Counted from the stretch's first letter, positions 9,001 through 18,170 are shown. The stretch: 64,000 nucleotides of DNA from Mycolicibacterium peregrinum (GCF_002102345.1 NZ_LQPP01000076.1:1-64000); one strand, 5' to 3'. Notes: a model not told the origin generated them from the sequence alone. Translations and numbers: made by a program.

Positions 9001-9921
9001 GAGCAGCTCGCGGTGCCCGTCGCGCAGGCCGTGGCCGACGCACTCGGCGGCGACCTGGAACGCACCGGGCTGCGGGCGTGGCCCGAGGATCTCGACGAGC
9101 TGCCGCGCACAGTGGAGAACGTCAGCGGCGGTCACGCGGTCAGGGGCTATCCGGCCTTCGTCGACACCGGGAAAGCCGTCGATATCAAGGTGTTCGCCAA
9201 CCCGGCCGACCAGGCTGCGGCCATGCGGCCCGGCCTGCGACGTCTACTGCGGCTGAGCACACCCTCGCCGGTGAAGGCGATCGAACGTGGCCTGAGCACC
9301 CGAACCCGACTCGGGCTCAACGCCAATCCGGACGGTTCGCTGGCCGCGTTGCTCGATGATTGCGCCGATGCGGCCGCTGACGTGTTGGTGCCCAAGCCGG
9401 TGTGGACCAAGGCGGAGTTCGCCGGGGTTCTGGCTCGGGCCGGCAAGGAACTCGGCCCCACCACCCAAGCTGGGGTGAACCGGGTGGAGAAGGTGCTGGC
9501 CGCGGCGCACGAGGTGCAGGTCGCGCTGCCCGACAAGCCGTCAGCTGCCCAGGCCGACGCGGTTGCCGACATCCGGTCTCAACTGGAACGACTGTTGCCC
9601 AAGGGTTTTGTCACCGAGACCGGGATAGCGCGGCTGAACGACCTGACCCGATATGTCACCGCGATCGCCCGCCGGCTCGAGCGGTTGCCCCAGGCGCTCG
9701 GCGCCGACCAGGACCGGATGTCGCGCGTGCACGCGGTCGAGGATGCCTATGACGAACTGGTTCAGGCGCTTTCGCCGGGCCGGGCCGCGGCGGCCGACAT
9801 CCGTGACATCGCATGGCAGATCGAGGAGTTGCGGGTGAGCCTGTGGGCCCAGCAGCTGGGTACGCCGCGCCCGGTCAGCGAGCAGCGCATCTACAAGGCC
9901 ATCGGCGCCGCAGCCCGGTAG
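6034..9921 (+). CDS. hrpA: ATP-dependent RNA helicase HrpA
   Basis: 1295 residues, nearly the length of E. coli HrpA (1300). DEAH-box helicase core: Walker A GATGSGKT at residues 88-95, DEAH at 185-188, SATIE, and the RNA-helicase motif QRAGRSGR about residue 400. A long C-terminal region follows, typical of the HrpA subfamily (helicase-associated, OB-fold and DUF3418-like parts). HrpA acts in mRNA processing and in rescue of stalled or collided ribosomes. Start GTG 6034 is set by the -10 element 7 bases upstream; the frame stays open far upstream, but that part is antisense to the FadE5-like gene and has no helicase homology. A CRP-like site overlaps the promoter. Confidence 0.95.
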   Translation: MSEPSVAELRSRLDGLTIRDADRLRRRLRNLRGGETAKIAEQIATAEGLVLTRQAAVPAITYPDLPVSEHRDELAKAISENQVVVVAGATGSGKTTQLPKICLELGRGIRGTIGHTQPRRLAARTVAQRIADELGTPLGDAVGYTVRFTDQASDSTLIKLMTDGILLAEIQKDRRLLRYDTLILDEAHERSLNIDFLLGYLRELLPRRPDLKVIVTSATIEPERFAAHFHGAPIVEVSGRTYPVEIRYRPLEVAVSGADDDSEDPDDPDHEIVRTEVRDPTEAIVDAVRELESEPPGDVLVFLSGEREIRDTAEALKDLRNTEVLPLYARLPTADQQKVFQPSHSGRRIVLATNVAETSLTVPGIRYVVDPGTARISRYSRRTKVQRLPIEPISQASAAQRAGRSGRTAPGVCIRLYSEQDFESRPRYTDPEILRTNLAAVILQMAALQLGDIAEFPFLDPPDARSIRDGVQLLQELGAFDAAGALTDVGRRLARLPLDPRVGRMILQADTEGCVREVLVLAAALSIPDPRERPSDKEEAARQKHARFADEHSDFISYLNLWNYLREQRNQRSGNAFRRMCREEFLHYLRIREWQDLTGQLRSIARDIGIREGDEPAEPAAIHAALTAGLLSHVGLREGESRDYQGARNSKFVLAPGSVLTKKPPRWIVVADLVETSRLFGRIAAKVEPEAIERVAGHLVQRNYSEPHWEAKRGAVVAFERVTLYGLPLVPRRKIGYTQIDPELCRELFIRHALVEGDWQTRHHFFRDNARLRAELEEIEERARRRDLLVGDDDIYALYDARIPADVVSARHFDAWWKKQRHKTPDLLTFTRDDLLRSEDGADNPDTWQAGDLELPLTYRFEPGAADDGVTVHVPVGVLARLGGDGFAWQVPALREELVTALIKSLPKDLRRNFVPAPDTARAILGDIDPSAGSLLDEVQRELRRRSGILVPIDAFDLSKIPDHLRMTFAVESADGKEVARGKDIDALREQLAVPVAQAVADALGGDLERTGLRAWPEDLDELPRTVENVSGGHAVRGYPAFVDTGKAVDIKVFANPADQAAAMRPGLRRLLRLSTPSPVKAIERGLSTRTRLGLNANPDGSLAALLDDCADAAADVLVPKPVWTKAEFAGVLARAGKELGPTTQAGVNRVEKVLAAAHEVQVALPDKPSAAQADAVADIRSQLERLLPKGFVTETGIARLNDLTRYVTAIARRLERLPQALGADQDRMSRVHAVEDAYDELVQALSPGRAAAADIRDIAWQIEELRVSLWAQQLGTPRPVSEQRIYKAIGAAAR

Positions 9922-10827
9922 TCAGGTGATCCGGTGTTCGATGCGGCCGATGTCGTCGAGCGTCAGCGTCACGGTGTCGCCGGGGCGCAACCAGTGCCCC
10001 GTCTCCATACCGCTGCCCCCGGGCAGCGTCCCGGTGCCGAAAAGCTCACCCGGATAGAGCGGTTCGCTGCGTGACGCATGCGCCAGCACCTCGCCCAAGC
10101 CGTGCTGCATGCCGACGCTTCTGACGGTGCTGACCACCGACCCGTTGAGTGCCACCGAACCGGTGAGGGTGTCGATGCGCGGCAGTATCTCGTCGGCGGT
10201 GACCGCAGTGTCCGACATCGAGCTGGCGAAATGCTTGGATTTCTGCGGCCCGAAGCCGCTGAGCATCTCGGGTCGCTGCACATCGCGGGCGCTGAAATCG
10301 TTGAGTACGACGAACGCTCCGATCGCCTCGGCGGCCTTGTCGGGGGTCGCGTTGAACAACGGTGCGGCCAGCACGAATCCGATCTCCAACTCGAAGTCGA
10401 GCGCCTGCGAATAGTCCGGGACCGGAACCGGGGTACCGGTCGGGACGAAGGTCTGCGCGTTGGACATGTAGTAGATCGGCTGCTCATAGAACAGCGGCTT
10501 CGGCTTGAACTGCGGTACCGGGCGACCGGTGACGCGTTCGTACAGCGACGTCACCCGGTAGAGGCCGGGGTGAAAGCGCCGGATCAGCCCGCGGGCCGCG
10601 TCGATGTTGTGCTGTTCGTACAACATGAAGTCGCGAAATGACACCGGCTGGAACGGCAGGAGATGGTCGCTGTGTTGCAGCTGGCGGTCGGCCGCTGCTG
10701 TCAGCCAGGCCTCGTCGAAAACCCGACCACCAAGGGGTGTGAGGTCTGAGTGCTCAGACCAGTCACCTTCGGAATCAAGGGATTGCACACTCAGGCCGGT
10801 GGCGGTGCGGATGCGGCGCAGTTTCAC
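9922..10827 (-). CDS. Fumarylacetoacetate hydrolase family protein
   Basis: 301-residue FAH-fold enzyme. Acidic metal ligands are in LDFELEIGFV, and NDFSARDVQRPEM follows; the C-terminal part has PGELFGTGTLPGGSG. The resemblance is to full-length fumarylacetoacetases acting late in aromatic or cyclic ketone breakdown. Start GTG 10825-10827 overlaps the preceding hydrolase stop as GTGA and has GGGAGGAC upstream; an upstream extension would only re-read the hydrolase gene. Last gene of a four-gene operon. The stop directly abuts the hrpA stop. Confidence 0.85.
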   Translation of the reverse strand: MKLRRIRTATGLSVQSLDSEGDWSEHSDLTPLGGRVFDEAWLTAAADRQLQHSDHLLPFQPVSFRDFMLYEQHNIDAARGLIRRFHPGLYRVTSLYERVTGRPVPQFKPKPLFYEQPIYYMSNAQTFVPTGTPVPVPDYSQALDFELEIGFVLAAPLFNATPDKAAEAIGAFVVLNDFSARDVQRPEMLSGFGPQKSKHFASSMSDTAVTADEILPRIDTLTGSVALNGSVVSTVRSVGMQHGLGEVLAHASRSEPLYPGELFGTGTLPGGSGMETGHWLRPGDTVTLTLDDIGRIEHRIT

Positions 10828-11663
10828 CGAGTCCTCCCGAGCTGCCTGCGCAGGAACTCGGTGAGGTGTCCGGCCACCGTGTCCGGTTGCTCGAGCCATG
10901 GCCAATGACCTGTCCCCGGCACCGGCTGTACCTCGCAGCTCCGGAAGATCCTGCGGTACTCGTCCGTCTGCGCGTACGGCACGTAGTGGTCATCGGCGCC
11001 CCACACCACGAGGACATCGCCGGTGAACTCGGTGAGCCGATCGGTATACGGGGCAAGGGCATTCGGGCCCGTGGATCGGTACAACTTCAACACCGCATCG
11101 GGTGTGCCAGGGGCGAACATGTGCTCGGCGATCGACTCCAGGGCATCGGTCGGTAGCCCCGGATCGCGCATGGCGAGCACGCGACGTAGCACTGCCGGGT
11201 TTCCGATCCGCGACAATGCCTCGGCCAGTACGGGTGTCCGCCACAGCTTGGCGGCGAAGTGGTTGATCACCACGGGGGTGTTGATCAGCGTGATGCTGGC
11301 TACCGAGTCGAGATGGTCGACCGCCCAGGCGAGTGCCCACGGGCCGCCGAAATCGTGGGCGACGAGGTGGATGCGCTCGACGCCGAGTTGGTCGAGGATC
11401 GCCCCCAGATGTGCGGCGTAGGCCGGCACGGTGTACGGCCACTGGGCCGGCTTGTCAGCCGCACCGAATCCCGGCATCTCCGGGGCGATCACCCGAGCGA
11501 TACCGGCGACCGGCATCAGCAACTGGTCCCATCTGGCTCCGGCGTTGTTGCCGTGCACGAAAACCACTGCCTCGCCGGCGTCCGGTCCCGCCGCGCCGGC
11601 GACTAGCACCGGCGACCGCACCCCGTCGACCGCCAGCGTGCGGTGCTCGACGGGGTGCTCCAT
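10824..11663 (-). CDS. Alpha/beta hydrolase with Asp nucleophile (dehalogenase/epoxide hydrolase type)
   Basis: 279 residues, alpha/beta-hydrolase fold. The nucleophile elbow reads AHDFGGP with Asp104 where esterases have Ser. The oxyanion region is FVHGNN, the acid is Asp224/225 in WGADDHYVP, and the base is His253 in GTGHWPW. An Asp nucleophile is typical of haloalkane dehalogenases, epoxide hydrolases and related enzymes that form an ester intermediate, so I favour an epoxide hydrolase- or dehalogenase-like reaction. It lies 48 bases after the second acyl-CoA dehydrogenase and is coupled by GTGA overlap to the FAH gene. Confidence 0.85.
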   Translation of the reverse strand: MEHPVEHRTLAVDGVRSPVLVAGAAGPDAGEAVVFVHGNNAGARWDQLLMPVAGIARVIAPEMPGFGAADKPAQWPYTVPAYAAHLGAILDQLGVERIHLVAHDFGGPWALAWAVDHLDSVASITLINTPVVINHFAAKLWRTPVLAEALSRIGNPAVLRRVLAMRDPGLPTDALESIAEHMFAPGTPDAVLKLYRSTGPNALAPYTDRLTEFTGDVLVVWGADDHYVPYAQTDEYRRIFRSCEVQPVPGTGHWPWLEQPDTVAGHLTEFLRRQLGRTR

Positions 11664-11711
11664 CAGCGGGATTTTACGGTCGCAGAAGGCCCGCCGCGTC
11701 TTTTCAGGAGA

Positions 11712-12944
11712 TCACTGTGTGCCCGTCGCCACCCACGGGACGCGATCGGCCGGGGCATCGTCGAGTACGAGGTCGGCCACGCGTGACCGGTGGGCTTCTG
11801 CACTGCCCAACAGAGCGGCATCGGTGGTGGCCCGCTTGAAGTACAGGTGCGCCTGGTGTTCCCAGGTGAAGCCGATCCCGCCGTGTACCTGGATGGTGTC
11901 CGCCGCGATCTTGGCAAATGCCGCCGACGCGGTGGCCTGCGCAATGCTGGCTGCCAGCGCTGCGTCATCGGTGCCGTCGGTCAGTGCCCACGCTGCGTGA
12001 TAGGTCGCAGACCGGGCGTGCTCGAGGTCGACGAGGTCATCCGCCAACCGGTGCTTGACGGCCTGGAAGGACCCGATCTGCCTGCCGAACTGAAGCCTCG
12101 ATTTCGCGTACTCGACGGACAGATCCAGCAGATGCTGTGCGGCTCCGATCTGTTCGGCGGCCAGGAGTGTCGCCGCCACCTGGAAAGCGTGGGTGATGAC
12201 GCGGTCGGCCTCGTCGGGTCCGGCCACCAGTTGGGCGGGCGCCGCGGTCAAGACGATGGTGGCTTGCGGCCGGGTGAGGTCGAGTGTGGTCAGCGGGGTG
12301 CGTTGCACTCCCGCGTCTGACGCCTCGACCACGTACAGGCCGACGCCGCCGGATCCGGCGGCCGCCACCAACAGGGTGTCCGCGGCGTCGCCGTCGACCA
12401 CGCGCTCGACCGTGCCGGTCAGCGTCCCGTCCTCGGCGACAGTCACATTCACCGCAGTGGGGTCGAACGCGCCCGCCCGATCCGGGACTGCGAACGCCGC
12501 GGTGCGGGTGCCTTCGGCGAGTGCGCCGAGCAGCTCGTCGCGCACCCGACCGGCCGAGGCGGCGACGAGCGCCGGGATGGCCAGCAACACGGTGCCGAAC
12601 ACCGGACCGCACGCCAATGCCGCCCCGAGTTCCTCGACCGCGATGGCCTGGTCGACGAGCGTGCCGCCGGCTCCGCCATCGGCCTCGGGAACCGCCAGGC
12701 CGAGCACGCCGAGCTCGGCGCCCAACCGGGCCCACACCTTCGGATCGAACCGGGGTTCGGACTCCATGAGCGTCCGCACCGTCGGCTCGGAGAAGTTCTC
12801 GGCACAGAACTTTCGGACCGCGGTGCGCAGTTGGGCCTGCTCGTCGGTGAACCTGAACTCGCCTTGGTCCTCAACCACATCTTTGGGTTGATCCGCAAGC
12901 TTCTCAACTTGCTCGTCGGGTTGATCCGCAAGCTTCTCAACCAC
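11712..12944 (-). CDS. Acyl-CoA dehydrogenase (partner subunit type)
   Basis: About 410 residues. The acyl-CoA dehydrogenase body starts near residue 27 (FRFTDEQAQLRTAV) and includes a C-terminal HGGIGFTWEHQAHLYFKRA, typical of FadE subunits that pair with a second FadE. In mycobacteria such adjacent pairs form alpha2beta2 enzymes acting on sterol or branched acyl-CoAs. Start GTG 12942-12944 is supported by AAGGAG 6-7 bases upstream and overlaps the upstream dehydrogenase stop by 8 bases. The first 20 residues contain VEKLADQP twice, from a 33-base direct duplication, so the extreme N-terminus is probably a recent extension. Confidence 0.85.
   Translation of the reverse strand: MVEKLADQPDEQVEKLADQPKDVVEDQGEFRFTDEQAQLRTAVRKFCAENFSEPTVRTLMESEPRFDPKVWARLGAELGVLGLAVPEADGGAGGTLVDQAIAVEELGAALACGPVFGTVLLAIPALVAASAGRVRDELLGALAEGTRTAAFAVPDRAGAFDPTAVNVTVAEDGTLTGTVERVVDGDAADTLLVAAAGSGGVGLYVVEASDAGVQRTPLTTLDLTRPQATIVLTAAPAQLVAGPDEADRVITHAFQVAATLLAAEQIGAAQHLLDLSVEYAKSRLQFGRQIGSFQAVKHRLADDLVDLEHARSATYHAAWALTDGTDDAALAASIAQATASAAFAKIAADTIQVHGGIGFTWEHQAHLYFKRATTDAALLGSAEAHRSRVADLVLDDAPADRVPWVATGTQ
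12885..12941. repeat. 33-bp tandem duplication at a gene start
   Basis: An identical 24-base segment (GGGTTGATCC... to ...CTTCTCAAC) occurs at 12885-12908 and 12918-12941, a period of 33 bases, so the reading frame is kept. It encodes the repeated VEKLADQP and also covers the stop codon of the upstream gene. Confidence 0.85.
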
Positions 12945-14139
12945 GCGGGATCTCCTTCCACGGCATTCCGGCATCGGCGCGCAGATCACCGGGTAGCCCG
13001 AGGATCCGTTCGCCGAGAATGTTGCGCATCACCTCTGAGGTGCCGCCTTCGATGGTGTTGGCCTTGCTGCGGAGGAAGCGCTGCTGGAGGGGGCCGCGCC
13101 AGTCCTTGGCGCTCTCGTCGTCTTCGCGGTCACCGGATCCGTACCCGTGATACAGGATCCCTTCGGGTCCAAGAAGATCCATGCACCACTGGTAGATGTG
13201 CTGGTTGAGCTCGGCGCCGACGAGCTTGCCGATCGAGCCTTCGGGTCCCGGCCCGCCGACGGTGGCGGCCGTCCGGGACCGCTCGGCGGTCAGCCGTTGG
13301 GCCTCCGATCGCAGCCAGAGCTGGCTCAGCCGGTCCCGCAGCACCGGAGTCCGCAGGTCCGGGCGTGATGCCCACAGCGCCACGGCATCCGAGATGGTCC
13401 CGGCTCCGCGCCGATTGCCGCTGCCACCGAGCGCGCTGCGCTCGTTCATCAGCGTGGTCATCGCGACGTTCCAGCCATTGCCCACCGCACCGAGCCGGTG
13501 CGCATCGGGGATACGGGCGTCGGTGATGTACACCTCGTTGAACTCGGCCTGGCCGGTCATCTGTCGCAGCGGCCTGGTCTCGACGCCCGGGCCGTGCATG
13601 TCCAGCACGAAGTACGTCAGGCCCTTGTGTTTGGGCACATCGGGATTCGTACGGGCCAGCAGCAGACCCCAGCGGGCGCGGTGCGCCAGACTGGTCCACA
13701 CCTTCTGTCCGTTCAGCACCCATTCGTCGCCGTCGGGCACCGCCGACGTGGCCAGCCCGGCCAGATCGGATCCGGCGCCCGGCTCGGAGAACAGCTGGCA
13801 CCAGATGTGTTCGGTGCTGGCCAGCGGCCGCAGCCAGGATTTCTTGAGCTCATCGGACTGGGCGTGCTCGCGCACCGTCGGTGCGGCCATGCCGTAGCCC
13901 ATCGGGTTCAGGCTCAGCGGGATGGGCCCGCCGGCGCCCTGCAGGATGCGGTCGGCCACGGCCTGCAGACCACGTGACACCCCGAGACCACCAAGGCCCT
14001 CGGGGAAGTGCACCCAGGACAGGCCCGCGTCGTAACAGGCGGCCAGGTATTCCGGGATCGGGACTTTCTTGGGGTCGTGGTCGGCCACGACCCGGCGGGC
14101 GAGGTCGGCGACCCGGTCCGCATCAGCGACGCTGCTCAT
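12937..14139 (-). CDS. Acyl-CoA dehydrogenase
   Basis: 400 residues with full acyl-CoA dehydrogenase layout: CQLFSEPGAGSDLAGL, WVLNGQKVWTSLAH, and the C-terminal FAD/dimer motif NTIEGGTSEVMRNILGERIL. It pairs with the next gene, which it overlaps by 8 bases, as in the FadE17/18 or FadE26/27 style. ATG 14137-14139 lies 6 bases after a -10 element TATCGT (14146-14151, minus strand), so it is probably leaderless and first in the operon dehydrogenase-dehydrogenase-hydrolase-FAH. Likely role: first oxidation of an acyl-CoA whose ring or side chain is then hydrolysed. Confidence 0.9.
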   Translation of the reverse strand: MSSVADADRVADLARRVVADHDPKKVPIPEYLAACYDAGLSWVHFPEGLGGLGVSRGLQAVADRILQGAGGPIPLSLNPMGYGMAAPTVREHAQSDELKKSWLRPLASTEHIWCQLFSEPGAGSDLAGLATSAVPDGDEWVLNGQKVWTSLAHRARWGLLLARTNPDVPKHKGLTYFVLDMHGPGVETRPLRQMTGQAEFNEVYITDARIPDAHRLGAVGNGWNVAMTTLMNERSALGGSGNRRGAGTISDAVALWASRPDLRTPVLRDRLSQLWLRSEAQRLTAERSRTAATVGGPGPEGSIGKLVGAELNQHIYQWCMDLLGPEGILYHGYGSGDREDDESAKDWRGPLQQRFLRSKANTIEGGTSEVMRNILGERILGLPGDLRADAGMPWKEIPRG

Positions 14140-14145
14140 CCAGCC

Positions 14146-14190
14146 ACGATAGGGAAAGGGGTCTGCCGGCCTGCACGCGGGCGGTAGCGT
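14146..14190. promoter_or_regulatory. Divergent leaderless promoters
   Basis: Two -10 elements face away from each other in a 59-base gap. TATCGT (minus, 14151-14146) is 6 bases from the dehydrogenase ATG, and TAGCGT (plus, 14185-14190) is 8 bases from the GTG of the FAD oxidoreductase. No palindromic operator was noticed between them. Confidence 0.55.
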
Positions 14191-14198
14191 CCACGGTC

Positions 14199-15335
14199 GT
14201 GGACCGAAAGCGCGTGGTGATTGCGGGACTCGGCGACACCGGCGTGCTCACCGCGATCCGCTTGGCGCGTCGCTTCGACGTCGTCGGTATCTCGGTCAAC
14301 CCCGGCCTGGTCAGCGGTCAGGAGCTGGGCACCCGGTTGGCCCGGCCCGAAGACTGGGCACGCAACTACTGGATCGGCTTCGACCGGTTCCGCGAACTCG
14401 ACCGGGTCCGCACCGTGCACGGCACGCTGGCAGGCGTCGACCTTTCGGCACGCACGGTCGGCCTGCGGGATGCCGACGGCGCCGAGCAGGTGGAACCCTA
14501 TGACGCGCTGGTCATCTCGACAGGTGTGACGAACGGCTTCTGGCGGCAGGCAGTACTGCAGTCGGCCGGGGATGTCGATGCCGGGTTGAGGGCTGCGCAC
14601 GAGCGATTGGGTTCGGCACGTTCGGTTGCCGTCATCGGTGGTGGCGCAGCGGCGGCCAGCAGTGCGGCCAACATCGCCGTCCGGTGGCCGGGCATCCGGG
14701 TGGGGCTGTACTACCCCGGCGAACATCCTCTGCCGCAGCACCATTGGCGGGCCCGGAAGCGGGTCGAAGGCAGGCTGGCGGCGGCGGGCGTGACCCTGCA
14801 CCCGGGGCATCGCGCCCTGGTACCGGAGGGCTTCGACTGCGCGGCCATCACCTCCGAACCGATCCACTGGAGCACGGGCCAACCGTCGGTGCAGGCCGAT
14901 GCGGTGCTGTGGGCCATCGGTCGGGTCCGGCCAAACACGGACTGGCTGCCGGCGGACGTCCTCGACGAGCGCGGGTTCGTGCGGGTGACACCGGAACTGC
15001 GGGTGCCGGGACACGATGGCGTCTTCGCCGTCGGCGACGTCGCGGCCACCGATCCGCTGCGCTCCTCGGCCCGAAACCGGGCCGACGGCCTGTTGGCCCG
15101 AAACGTGACCGCCCACTTCACCGGCGGCACGATGCGCAGCTACCGTCCACCATCGAGCCGGTGGGGCTCGGTCCTCGGAGTGCAGCCCGATGGGTTGGAG
15201 GTGTTCGCTCCCAACGGATTTGCCTTCCGATTCCCGTCCTGGTCGATCGAACGGGTGCTCCAGCCGTGGATTGTCCGCCGCGGCATCTACCGTGGCGTGC
15301 GGCCGGGGGATCAATACATCGTCACCAACGGCTGA
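14199..15335 (+). CDS. FAD-dependent pyridine nucleotide oxidoreductase (NDH-2/AIF-like)
   Basis: 378 residues with two dinucleotide-binding motifs: VVIAGLGDTGVLTA at the N-terminus for FAD and VAVIGGGAAAASSA for NAD(P)H. A C-terminal GVFAVGDVAATD closes the FAD site. This is the type II NADH dehydrogenase/AIF-like architecture; no redox CxxC was seen near the N-terminus. GTG 14199 follows the -10 element TAGCGT by 8 bases; the frame extends further upstream only through the antisense dehydrogenase. The 3' end overlaps the convergent cupin gene by 25 bases. Electron acceptor unknown. Confidence 0.85.
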   Translation: MDRKRVVIAGLGDTGVLTAIRLARRFDVVGISVNPGLVSGQELGTRLARPEDWARNYWIGFDRFRELDRVRTVHGTLAGVDLSARTVGLRDADGAEQVEPYDALVISTGVTNGFWRQAVLQSAGDVDAGLRAAHERLGSARSVAVIGGGAAAASSAANIAVRWPGIRVGLYYPGEHPLPQHHWRARKRVEGRLAAAGVTLHPGHRALVPEGFDCAAITSEPIHWSTGQPSVQADAVLWAIGRVRPNTDWLPADVLDERGFVRVTPELRVPGHDGVFAVGDVAATDPLRSSARNRADGLLARNVTAHFTGGTMRSYRPPSSRWGSVLGVQPDGLEVFAPNGFAFRFPSWSIERVLQPWIVRRGIYRGVRPGDQYIVTNG

Positions 15336-15724
15336 TCGGTGGGCACCACATAGGTGGAGAGCATCAGGGTCCGCACGGTGCCGACGTTGTGGGCGTTGTG
15401 CACGACGCCCGCCGGGATGAGGAACGGGTCGCCCGAATGGAGGTGCTGGGTCGGCCGATCGTCGAACACCATGTCGACGTCGCCCCGGACGATGTAACCC
15501 ACCTCAGGTCCGGGATGGCTGTGGCGGCCCGACTCCTTGCCCACCGGGATCTCGAAGCGGGTCTGGATGATCTCGAAACCCGGTGTGGGAGCCGCAGAAC
15601 GCTGAAGTTCGGTGCGGGAGACCCCGGCAGTCGGATCGTCGGCGAGCGCGGCAGGGGCGGTGAGGGTGGCGGTGGCCGCGGCGATCGACGCGAAGGCGGC
15701 CAGCGTGATGCGGGTGCGTGTCAT
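15311..15724 (-). CDS. Exported cupin-domain protein
   Basis: 137 residues. It begins with a signal peptide (RTRITLAAFASIAAATATLT, then APAALADD as cleavage region) and continues as one cupin barrel. Metal-binding residues appear in RHSHPGPEVGYIVRGD, the cupin motif with two His and a Glu; the second motif contains AGVVHNAHN. A secreted single-domain cupin may be a small dioxygenase or a ligand-binding protein. The upstream region holds three GATGGT/ACCATC elements. Confidence 0.82.
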   Translation of the reverse strand: MTRTRITLAAFASIAAATATLTAPAALADDPTAGVSRTELQRSAAPTPGFEIIQTRFEIPVGKESGRHSHPGPEVGYIVRGDVDMVFDDRPTQHLHSGDPFLIPAGVVHNAHNVGTVRTLMLSTYVVPTDQPLVTMY

Positions 15725-15747
15725 GCCTTCTATGACAGTCGCATCAG

Positions 15748-15781
15748 ACCATCAAGTCCAACGATGGTTTTAGATGGTTTT
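15748..15781. promoter_or_regulatory. Repeated GATGGTTTT elements upstream of the cupin gene
   Basis: GATGGTTTT occurs at 15763-15771 and 15773-15781, exactly one helical turn apart, with the inverted ACCATC at 15748-15753. They lie 24-57 bases upstream of the cupin ATG. Face-of-helix spacing suggests a regulator site; the regulator is unknown. Confidence 0.35.
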
Positions 15782-15812
15782 GATCTGTATCGGTGATGAC
15801 ACTGTCCCGTAT

Positions 15813-15858
15813 GTAACGCCCCGGCGAGATCTCGGCTGATTTTCCGCCGTGGCGTTAC
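15813..15858. terminator. Inverted repeat downstream of the antigen 85 gene
   Basis: GTAACGCC (15813-15820) and GGCGTTAC (15851-15858) are perfect complements enclosing 30 bases, with inner CGAGATCTCG and CGGC/GCCG symmetry. It lies 10 bases beyond the stop of the antigen 85 gene on the minus strand. Best read as a transcript-end structure; no U tract is present, as is usual in mycobacteria. Confidence 0.4.
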
Positions 15859-15867
15859 GAACGTGGC

Positions 15868-17175
<1,308 letters not shown>

Positions 17176-17241
17176 CTAACAACGCCTGAGCTGCGACTAC
17201 CGGGGCCGCGCCCGGCGTAACCCCTCCGTTATCAAGGTGAT

Positions 17242-18105
17242 TCAGTTCTGATGCCCGTAGCCGCGCCGCCACTCGCGTGGTGACACGCCGTGCGTCCGGC
17301 GGAACTGGCGGCTGAAATATCCGGGGTCGGCTATTCCCACCCGCGCGGCGACCTCGGCGACAGCCAGGCCCGTCTCACCCAGCAGGTCGCGTGCCCGGCT
17401 CATCCTGCGCTCGTTGATCCACTCGCCGACCGTGCGGCCGGTCCGCCGGCGAACCAGCGTGGTGAGATGACCCGCTGTCATCCCGACCTCGTGAGCGACG
17501 TCGCTGAGCGACAGGGGCTCGGACAATCGGCGGTCGATCACCGAGAACACCTCGGCCAGTAGCGGCTCTCCGCTGCGGCGCAGGTCGCTCACGACGTCGT
17601 CGGCGAGTCGGGCCAGATCGATGAGCAGCAGGGTCAGATGAGCGAGCGACGCTTGACGGTAGCCCTCGCGCCGGGCGGCCAGCTCGTCCTCGATGGACCG
17701 GATGGTGTTGTCCCACAGTGGCTGTCGGTCCACCGGAACGTCCAGTTGCAGCAGCCCGCCGGACCGGCCGTGGAGGAACGGGAACAGCAGGGGATGAGCC
17801 TGCCAGGTGGGCCAGGGCGATGCGGCGTCGTGCCCCAGCGCAGCGGGGTCGAAGAACACGCCGATGCCGTCGGCCTCGGCGGTCAGCGGCCGTGGGTCGA
17901 TCACCTCGCCTGCCGCGACCACGTAGATGACCCCGTCGGTCGGTACATACCAGAGCACCGGAAAGTCGTGTATGTGTGGCCGGTGTTCGGGGAATTCCGC
18001 ACGCCGGCCGCGGGTCACCGACACCGGCGGCGCGTCGCGGTCGGTCCAATATCGGTAGACCGGGACACCACCGCGGTGGCGTACCAATCGGGACGTATCG
18101 GACAT
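17242..18105 (-). CDS. AraC-family transcriptional regulator
   Basis: 287 residues: an N-terminal cupin-like sensing part (RPHIHDFPVLWYV, GEVIDPRPL) and a C-terminal double helix-turn-helix with the AraC signature ADPGYFSRQFRRTHGVSPREWRRG truncated here to IADPGYFSRQFRR. ATG 18103-18105 is 7 bases after the -10 element TATCTT (18118-18113, minus), so a leaderless start. It diverges from a methyltransferase gene, and two CGCCAA boxes 21 bases apart lie at its promoter, suggesting autoregulation. Confidence 0.88.
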   Translation of the reverse strand: MSDTSRLVRHRGGVPVYRYWTDRDAPPVSVTRGRRAEFPEHRPHIHDFPVLWYVPTDGVIYVVAAGEVIDPRPLTAEADGIGVFFDPAALGHDAASPWPTWQAHPLLFPFLHGRSGGLLQLDVPVDRQPLWDNTIRSIEDELAARREGYRQASLAHLTLLLIDLARLADDVVSDLRRSGEPLLAEVFSVIDRRLSEPLSLSDVAHEVGMTAGHLTTLVRRRTGRTVGEWINERRMSRARDLLGETGLAVAEVAARVGIADPGYFSRQFRRTHGVSPREWRRGYGHQN

Positions 18106-18107
18106 AG

Positions 18108-18134
18108 CGCCAAAGATAATCCCGATATCGCCAA
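18108..18134. promoter_or_regulatory. AraC-type direct repeat over the regulator promoter
   Basis: CGCCAA occurs at 18108-18113 and 18129-18134, 21 bases apart (two helical turns), flanking the regulator's -10 element at 18113-18118. Direct repeats at this spacing are characteristic AraC-family sites. Confidence 0.45.
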
Positions 18135-18170
18135 GCTTCACTCAACTATCCCTGCCCAGAGCGCTGAATC

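Noticed and set aside
15311-15796. Long plus-strand frame across the cupin gene
   Set aside because: Composition is typical of out-of-frame GC-rich DNA; the minus-strand cupin has a clear signal peptide and motifs.
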